Below are positions 33,455 to 39,296 of a DNA stretch of 39,296 nucleotides, one piece after another (the stretch's first letter is position 1; each line of letters opens with the position of its first letter). Origin of the DNA: Bacteroidales bacterium. Lineage in GTDB: Bacteria > Bacteroidota > Bacteroidia > Bacteroidales > WRLA01. Where the stretch lies: contig JAQUSR010000005.1 in the NCBI GenBank assembly GCA_028710155.1, forward strand, positions 1 through 39,296, read 5' to 3'. Under the pieces are notes generated by a model. The model was not told where the DNA came from. It saw only the letters and a list, made by a program, of their open reading frames with translations, and made no database searches. A program made the position numbers and the translations under genes.

Positions 33455-35173
33455 TTATGATTGTTCGTCATCCACCGTTACCGTTCTGTTTTCAAACAGA
33501 TTGTTGAAAGCTGTCGTTCTGCATATATTATTGTCATCCAACCACACGTTGTTTTCTCGACAATTGAATACCGAAGACCCCATAGTTCCTTCCGTAATGG
33601 AAACCGGAGCCGCGCTGTCAATATCTTCGTCTATAACAGTAAATTTGTAGGTAAATTCGGCGGATTGCAAATCTTCGGATTCGTCAAAAATGGTTAGTGT
33701 GTCGGGCAGAATGGTGATACGATACAGTTTGTTACCCACGCGTTTATAATTGTATTGCGATTCAACGGCTTCCGACAGTTGTTGCATCTCTTTTTTTGTC
33801 TTAAATCCGGTACGCACCACAAACTGTTTTGAAGCGTCTGTGATATGTACATAACGACCGCCTTCCAACATCAATTCGTCTCCTTCAATGTCTTTTTCCG
33901 TTTTTTCGTTGGAACAAACAAACGTATTCAGGCATCCATAGCGGTCGTGCAACAAAAATTCTTTTGCAAAATAGGGTTTTGGCTTCAATATAAACGTTTG
34001 AGCAAAAACAGTTTCATTGCTATAAATCAATTCAACAGCGTAGCTGAAATAGTAGTTTATGTCAACACCGGGAAATAGGGCTGCAAACGATACCGGAATA
34101 CGGTAAATATTGTTTCCGCCCGGAATTGATACCGTTTCGGTGATTTGCTGTGAACTACGATAAGAGCGCAACGTTTTTTTCAAAACAACATTAACAGATT
34201 GAGTGTCGTTGAAATAGATGATATAGAGATATTTTTCCGTGTTTTTCTCCAAATCGACTGTAGTGTCGGTATCTATTCCGTACACGCGCGGTTTTAGGCA
34301 ACGGGAGATGGCTACAGTCGGATCAATCGTAGTCCAATCGGGGCGGTTGAGTTTGCTGTTTCTTCGGTTCAATTTTCCGTTAATGGCAAAATAGTCATCG
34401 CTGGCATTCATCAAACGCACGGTTGGAACATCGCCATAAACTTCGGCATAATGCACACGATAGCGAAGATAGATATGTTGCAATGGATAAAGATCAAAGG
34501 CTTCGTCAACAGCGGGAACGTCAACATTTACAAAATAGTTGCGCAAAATATCAAGAGGCAGTGTACAACGTCCGGCATCATTAACCGACAGATACAGCGG
34601 TTCTGTTGCCACGTTTTCTAAAACAGAATCAACATATCGGTCAATATAAAGTTGTACCAATATTTTATAATTCGGTCGTAAAACAGGAAGCGTTCCGGCT
34701 GTTTCGGAATACCGTGCGATGGTAAATCCGCTTTCGGCATCTGTCGAAATAGAAACGGCATGTTCCAAGTCGGTTGGATGCTTTGTTTCAAAACGCAAAA
34801 TGCAATATACCACACCGCCAATAGTTTCGTTTCTGACCGTAATGTTACAATATTGATTCAGCTCAAAGTTTCGGATGAAAAACCGCTCTAAAAAATCTTT
34901 CATATAAAGGGTGTTCGCCGAAGAAGTGGTAACAGGAATACCGTTTCGGTGATTGGCAGCCTGAATTTCGTTGGCATAAGTGGTAAATACTGCCGTTTTG
35001 TTACCATAAGCAACAACAAATGTTTTACCGGACAAAGTCGCCCATCGTGTAAAAGAATATTCTGTTATATAGTTTGACCCCTCGGTGTCAATGGTGTTGC
35101 CTTGAAACGTGAACGAAAGATCGTTTTTGGCAAAATCGATCAAAAAAGGGTGGTTGATGATGGAAACGCTCAT
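33455..35173 (-). CDS. Phage distal-tail protein, family not recognised
   Basis: The 572-residue product starts MSVSIINHPFLIDFAKNDLS and is beta-rich throughout, with many aromatic residues (SFTRWATLSGKTFVVAYGNK). It has no signal peptide, membrane helix or enzymatic motif. It directly follows the tape-measure gene (11 nt gap), where distal tail and hub proteins are usually encoded. Function is by position only. It is followed by a 56-nt gap with a weak promoter-like element before the 99-residue gene. Confidence 0.65.
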   Translation of the reverse strand: MSVSIINHPFLIDFAKNDLSFTFQGNTIDTEGSNYITEYSFTRWATLSGKTFVVAYGNKTAVFTTYANEIQAANHRNGIPVTTSSANTLYMKDFLERFFIRNFELNQYCNITVRNETIGGVVYCILRFETKHPTDLEHAVSISTDAESGFTIARYSETAGTLPVLRPNYKILVQLYIDRYVDSVLENVATEPLYLSVNDAGRCTLPLDILRNYFVNVDVPAVDEAFDLYPLQHIYLRYRVHYAEVYGDVPTVRLMNASDDYFAINGKLNRRNSKLNRPDWTTIDPTVAISRCLKPRVYGIDTDTTVDLEKNTEKYLYIIYFNDTQSVNVVLKKTLRSYRSSQQITETVSIPGGNNIYRIPVSFAALFPGVDINYYFSYAVELIYSNETVFAQTFILKPKPYFAKEFLLHDRYGCLNTFVCSNEKTEKDIEGDELMLEGGRYVHITDASKQFVVRTGFKTKKEMQQLSEAVESQYNYKRVGNKLYRITILPDTLTIFDESEDLQSAEFTYKFTVIDEDIDSAAPVSITEGTMGSSVFNCRENNVWLDDNNICRTTAFNNLFENRTVTVDDEQS

Positions 35174-35184
35174 GGTTTTATAGA

Positions 35185-38100
35185 TTAAAGGCTTGCATAA
35201 TTACGAATCGATTCTTCATTTTTTTCAAACTCCAACTGCAAATTTCTATTTAAAACGGCTTGCCTGTTTTTCGGGTCTTTCAAAAAACGATTCATCGTTT
35301 TCATCTCTTTCAACAAATCGTTGTTGCTGCTTGGCGAAGTCTCTTTTCTGAATTTTACAGCTTGGCTGATGTTTCTGTCGGCAAATGTAGCATTCATCTT
35401 TCGAGCTGCTGTGGACAGTTTTTTTTCATTGGGAACAACCACTTGCGACAGCGCAAAGGCATTGGTGCGCCCTTTTTGATATTCATCCAAAGCCGAAACC
35501 ACCGGAGCTGTAGCCGGATCGGTGAGCAAACGGTTGGAAGCGATCCACTCTCGACCGGCTTCACCGGCACGGATAATTTGCTCGCGCTCAATAAAACCAC
35601 CGCGTGCATACGGCGTTGGTTGCGATTGTATGGCTGCTACCTGTGCCGCCGTTGTTGCCACCATCAATCCTGTTAAAATCCCTGCCACAATCAATCCCGG
35701 AATAGAGTTGGCATTTTTTGCCCATATCATGGCAATACCCAAAGCTCCCTGAATCAAAGCCTGTACGGTGGCAGCCTTTTTTTCGCGCTCAAATTGAACA
35801 CGTTTCATCTCTAATTCTTTGGCTTCTTTTTCTTCGTTCATGGCTGCAATCTGCGAATCATATTGTTCTTGACTAATCAAACCGGAATCTAACCGCGCCT
35901 GTAATGCCTCTTTTTTCTTGTCTTGATCGGCAACGTATTGATTGAAGGCTTCCTGCTCTTTGTTGGTTTGCACCTGATTGATGTCTGACAAAATACCAAT
36001 AACGCTTTGTTGAACAAACTCCAAACCTTCAACAACATCGGCAAACATGTCTTGATTAAAACCGTATTCACTGATATTTTGCATAGCTTCGAACATTTTA
36101 TCAAGTGCCGTTGTTCCTTTTTTCAACGATTTGTTGTCAACATTAATGTCAATGTTAAGGACGGCTTTGTTTTCCAATTCATTCAGCGTTTTCAAAAGCT
36201 CGTTCAACCTTTGCAACTCGGCACTGTCGGCAGCATCGCCCAACTGCAACTGATAATTGATGGCTTCAATAACCACTTGTTTTTGTTCGTTGTAGCTTTT
36301 CCGAATATCGGCAAGTTGCTTTTGTCGCTCGGTCATCGCATCACGCTTTTGGTTTTCTGTTTCGCCGTTAATGAAACCAACAACGCCGGAAGTCTCTTTT
36401 TTGATGATGTTGGCAATGGAGCGCGCCCGTTCAACATTGACATTTTCAAGCGTGGCTTGCAATCCTTCAACCGACTTTTTCAGTAAATCAATTTCGGAAA
36501 CATCGGTCGAAGTGTTTATCAAAAATTGATAATTGGAGATTTGCTCTTGAATGGCTTTAGCCTGTGCATCCCACTCTTTTTCGACACCCAACACCGCCGT
36601 GATCAGCTTCGATGCTTCGGGATCGTCTTGATATTTTTTAGCCAACTTCGCCACTTCGCTTTGCGCTTTTTCGACAATTTTTTGGTATTTGTCAAGATGC
36701 TTTTGGGCTAAATTGGCAACAGCTTCCTGCTTTTCGGTTTCCAATTGTTTTGCGATTGCGACCCCTTTATCCCCAAACCTTTTCGCTTTATCAATCAGTA
36801 CGTCATACTTTTCAACCAACGCCTCTTTTTCTTTGGCATAATCGCTGAGCGTTTCCGTCAATCCCTGTTTACGAAGTGAAGCCACCTCTTTCTCAAATTC
36901 GGCAAAAGCCTTGATTCGTTCTTCTTGTGCTTCTTTTTCGGCTGCCTCTTTGTTGCGAAGTTCGGTGCACGCAGCACATGTACAAGTTTTGTAATCGCCG
37001 GTGCATTTCGGTTCACCATCTTCTGGTTTGCCGTTTTCCAGTGCTGTAGTTGACAATGGTTTTTTTTCAGAATTGATAATATTATCAAAAGCGGATTCCA
37101 CTTCATCCGCTTCAGCTTTGGCTTCATCGCCGGTCTCTTTAATGATATTAATGACTTCTTTCCAAGTGTGAGAAAAGCCGTCAAACCAAACACGACCAGT
37201 GTTGTATAAACCAAAAATATCTTTTTCATAAGATCCGTCAAGCATTCTCTGACGAAAACCTTCTAAGTCATCATCTTCAATTGCTTTTTTAACATCTTCC
37301 ACAAATTGATTGCCGATTTCCTCGCCATACATGGACGTAAAATGTTTCCGAATTTTTTGAAAACCGGATGCTTGCTTTTCTAAGGCATCCTCCCAAATTT
37401 CACCGGTTTTTTCGGCTTTCATGCGTTCTGCGGTATTGATACGAATACTGCTTGTTACATCTTTATAAGCCTTTTCAATATCTCTGATTTTACCTTCTTC
37501 ATCAATATGCGATTGTATGATGTCGGGATATAGTTCTTTCAGTTTGTCCAACGCTTTTTTGTATTCATCTGATCCCTCTTTAGCCTTTTTCAGTGCATCA
37601 AACAGAACCTTTGCCTGTGCTTCCTCTTTGGAAGCCTCCTTGTTAAATTCATTCATCGCTTTTTCGGCAACAGAAAGCCGTGTAGCATACTTGTAAACCG
37701 TAACGGCAGCCAAAGCAACAGCGGCAATGATAGCCGTCCATGGTGTAGCCATAGCAGCCCTGTTTGCCAATTTCTGAGCGCGCTCTTGAGCGGTGGTTGC
37801 TGCTGCATTGGCGAGTTTTGCCTGTGTTTCTTTTGCGGCTGCAATTTGGCATTGAACGGTGTAAAACAAATTCCCTTTTTTCTGAATGTTTTTTTTGTAT
37901 TCGGCAGCTTCAGCCAACTTGGTTGCGGCGATGTTTTTCAACTCTTGCGCATGGGCAGCGGCGTTTGCTGCCGTTTCACGAATCTTTTTAATACGAAACG
38001 CATCGGTCAATGCCATACGGTGCGCCTTCAACGATGCCAACAATTTATCTTTAACTATTTGCAAATTGTCGATGATCAAATTTTTGTTTTTGGCAACCCA

Positions 38101-39159
38101 CAAAGCCGTCAACAATCCGGCATAAATACCGATAGTACCCATGTTTTGAGCAGCCCATTTGGTCAGTTCCGACAAAATAGTCAACGTTTTGGCTGTACCC
38201 TCGTTCAATAAGGTTTGAACCGGTATCAACGATTCGCCCAAAGCAGACTTGGCTTTATTAACAGCGTTTTCCGATTTTTCCAAAGCAGCAGCAGCGTTGT
38301 AGTTGACCACCGAAAACTCATTCATCAAACTGGTTGATTCGCTGAAAGCTGTTTGCGATATACTCAAAATCTCTCGGAAGCGGTCAGCGTTTGACGACAT
38401 AGCTCCAATAGCTTTGTTCACACCATCGGCATTCAATTTCAAGTCGCTCAATGTAACAGCAACCTGAGTGGCATTCATTCCTTTTAACGATTCCGAAAAT
38501 TGCAGGGCAAACTCCATCGGATTGGTGTTGATTAATGCTTCAACGGCATCAACAGGTTGCTGCATAACGGCTGCAAATTTCGCTACATCTTGTGCAGCAG
38601 TCCTTAACAAAATACCGTAGGATCGTGATGCAACTTCGGCATCAATGGAGTTCTCTTCAAAAGCGGCACCCAAAGCAATAGCTTCTTCAATCGAAGGTTT
38701 AAAAACTTCCGGTAAAGCACCTACGCGCGTGGTGAAGTTGGCTATGTTTTGCTCACCGGCTTTACTGTTGGCTCCTACTTCATTGATGGCAGAACCAATA
38801 GCCATATAAGCATCTTCAATCTCCATATCCTTTGTCTCTTGGTAGGCTGTTTTCAATTTGCCCAATACATTGGCAATCTCTTCGGCACCACCCGAAAACG
38901 AATCGCCCAAAGCAACATTGGCAACATCGATGGCTTTGGTGAACGATAAAATATCTTTTTTGGCAACACCTATACGACCACCTTGTTCGGCAATCTTATT
39001 CAGGTTCTCGACCGATGTGCGCGTGTCTATTTTTTGCAGCTCTTCATTCAAGGCTTCCACTTCCTCTTTGGTCATGCCGGTTGTTTTGCGGACGGCAGCC
39101 TGTGCATCATCCATCTTGGCAAACTCATTGACGTATTCCGAAATGAAAGAGGTTGTCAT
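35185..39159 (-). CDS. Phage tail tape-measure protein, N-terminus apparently short
   Basis: This protein sets tail length and fills the tail tube. From ATG 39159 it has 1324 residues. The N-terminal TP901-type core is clear: DDAQAAVRKTTGMTKEEVEA, then SFTKAIDVANVALGDSFSGG. Hydrophobic segments follow (AIIAAVALAAVTVYKYA, IPGLIVAGILTGLMVATTAA), with long coiled coils and a C-terminal PYARGGFIERE region. Residues numbered from GTG 39231 include a Cys cluster at 743-755. Related proteins usually have about 100 more residues before this core, so the 5' end may be lost. GTG 39231 (1348 residues) is an alternative start but lies inside the palindrome and upstream of the -7 box. Confidence 0.82.
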   Translation of the reverse strand: MTTSFISEYVNEFAKMDDAQAAVRKTTGMTKEEVEALNEELQKIDTRTSVENLNKIAEQGGRIGVAKKDILSFTKAIDVANVALGDSFSGGAEEIANVLGKLKTAYQETKDMEIEDAYMAIGSAINEVGANSKAGEQNIANFTTRVGALPEVFKPSIEEAIALGAAFEENSIDAEVASRSYGILLRTAAQDVAKFAAVMQQPVDAVEALINTNPMEFALQFSESLKGMNATQVAVTLSDLKLNADGVNKAIGAMSSNADRFREILSISQTAFSESTSLMNEFSVVNYNAAAALEKSENAVNKAKSALGESLIPVQTLLNEGTAKTLTILSELTKWAAQNMGTIGIYAGLLTALWVAKNKNLIIDNLQIVKDKLLASLKAHRMALTDAFRIKKIRETAANAAAHAQELKNIAATKLAEAAEYKKNIQKKGNLFYTVQCQIAAAKETQAKLANAAATTAQERAQKLANRAAMATPWTAIIAAVALAAVTVYKYATRLSVAEKAMNEFNKEASKEEAQAKVLFDALKKAKEGSDEYKKALDKLKELYPDIIQSHIDEEGKIRDIEKAYKDVTSSIRINTAERMKAEKTGEIWEDALEKQASGFQKIRKHFTSMYGEEIGNQFVEDVKKAIEDDDLEGFRQRMLDGSYEKDIFGLYNTGRVWFDGFSHTWKEVINIIKETGDEAKAEADEVESAFDNIINSEKKPLSTTALENGKPEDGEPKCTGDYKTCTCAACTELRNKEAAEKEAQEERIKAFAEFEKEVASLRKQGLTETLSDYAKEKEALVEKYDVLIDKAKRFGDKGVAIAKQLETEKQEAVANLAQKHLDKYQKIVEKAQSEVAKLAKKYQDDPEASKLITAVLGVEKEWDAQAKAIQEQISNYQFLINTSTDVSEIDLLKKSVEGLQATLENVNVERARSIANIIKKETSGVVGFINGETENQKRDAMTERQKQLADIRKSYNEQKQVVIEAINYQLQLGDAADSAELQRLNELLKTLNELENKAVLNIDINVDNKSLKKGTTALDKMFEAMQNISEYGFNQDMFADVVEGLEFVQQSVIGILSDINQVQTNKEQEAFNQYVADQDKKKEALQARLDSGLISQEQYDSQIAAMNEEKEAKELEMKRVQFEREKKAATVQALIQGALGIAMIWAKNANSIPGLIVAGILTGLMVATTAAQVAAIQSQPTPYARGGFIEREQIIRAGEAGREWIASNRLLTDPATAPVVSALDEYQKGRTNAFALSQVVVPNEKKLSTAARKMNATFADRNISQAVKFRKETSPSSNNDLLKEMKTMNRFLKDPKNRQAVLNRNLQLEFEKNEESIRNYASL

Positions 39160-39209
39160 ATTCTTGAACTTGTCTCGTCCTAAATAACCGTTACAGGTTT
39201 TTAGTGATG

Positions 39210-39217
39210 CAAAATTA
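39210..39217 (-). promoter_or_regulatory. Promoter -7 box of phage unit A
   Basis: On the minus strand this reads TAATTTTG, identical to the murL -7 box. It lies 51 nt upstream of the ATG at 39159. No clear -33 box was found. If used, it excludes the GTG at 39231 as start codon. Confidence 0.45.
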
Positions 39218-39218
39218 G

Positions 39219-39256
39219 AAAAATCAATCACACAGAATTCTGTGTGATTGATTTTT
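39219..39256. terminator. Perfect 38-bp palindrome, probable bidirectional terminator
   Basis: Two 19-nt arms meet at GAATTC without a loop. An A-run flanks the left arm and a T-run the right, so a hairpin with a T-tail can form in either transcript direction. It lies upstream of the tape-measure gene and would stop leftward transcripts entering from beyond the window. The remaining 39257-39296 holds nothing recognisable. Confidence 0.6.
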
Positions 39257-39296
39257 TTTGTAAGTTTTTATTTTTATAGTACTTTGAAGATGCATT

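Noticed and set aside
39219-39256. Palindrome as attR of the element
   Set aside because: It shares no sequence with the tRNA-Pro 3' end, so it does not qualify as the matching attachment site.
1-39296. CRISPR arrays, rRNA genes and insertion sequences
   Set aside because: No regularly spaced repeats, rRNA sequence or transposase gene was found in the window.

Overview
The window looks like a chromosomal segment of a member of the Bacteroidota, probably the order Bacteroidales. The evidence is the moderate A+T richness, the repeated promoter -7 element TAnnTTTG (mostly TACCTTTG) a short distance upstream of genes, the lack of Shine-Dalgarno sequences, tRNA genes without an encoded CCA, and several protein families typical of that phylum: a glycogen synthase/alpha-glucan phosphorylase fusion, DUF3127, DUF4340, a ParE-type topoisomerase and DUF6712-like phage proteins. 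The species cannot be named from this sequence.

Region 1 (1-21.8 kb) is host chromosome. On the minus strand lie mfd and, upstream of it, the 1413-residue glycogen synthase/phosphorylase fusion. An A+T-rich patch follows (about 7.9-9.5 kb) with a frameshifted small lipoprotein gene, an intact lipoprotein of unknown function and a decayed coding remnant. Next come parE and a two-gene operon, murL-murD, whose two products together look like the L-glutamate/epimerase route to D-Glu in peptidoglycan. A perfect 19-bp palindrome holds the back-to-back promoters of murL and yqgE. On the plus strand follow yqgE, a YciO/Sua5-family gene and two tandem tRNA-Lys genes (UUU and CUU). A convergent DUF4340 membrane protein gene is next, then guaD, a DUF3127 gene with an SSB-like acidic tip, a class IV aminotransferase, a class I aminotransferase, radC, a degenerate MntP-like membrane protein and tRNA-Pro(UGG).

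Region 2 (about 21.84 kb to the right edge) is an integrated phage-like element that starts at the 3' end of tRNA-Pro. A tyrosine integrase gene sits just inside the tRNA, after a short region with three copies of a GTAGCAAAA element. All other genes run leftwards in two transcription units, each with a TAnnTTTG box and a hairpin terminator. Unit A runs from the tape-measure protein through distal-tail and fibre proteins to an 88-residue protein. Unit B runs from a 92-residue protein through the portal and DUF6712-like connector to small head-tail joining proteins. No terminase, major capsid protein, prohead protease, repressor, replication gene or lytic enzyme is recognisable in these 17 kb. 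No second copy of the tRNA end (attR) was seen, so the element either runs past the window or is a reduced or decayed form.

Points most worth a second look: the MurD/MurL pair, the palindromic divergent promoter, the MntP relative without its membrane aspartates, and the tape-measure gene that starts abruptly next to a 38-bp perfect palindrome at the right edge.
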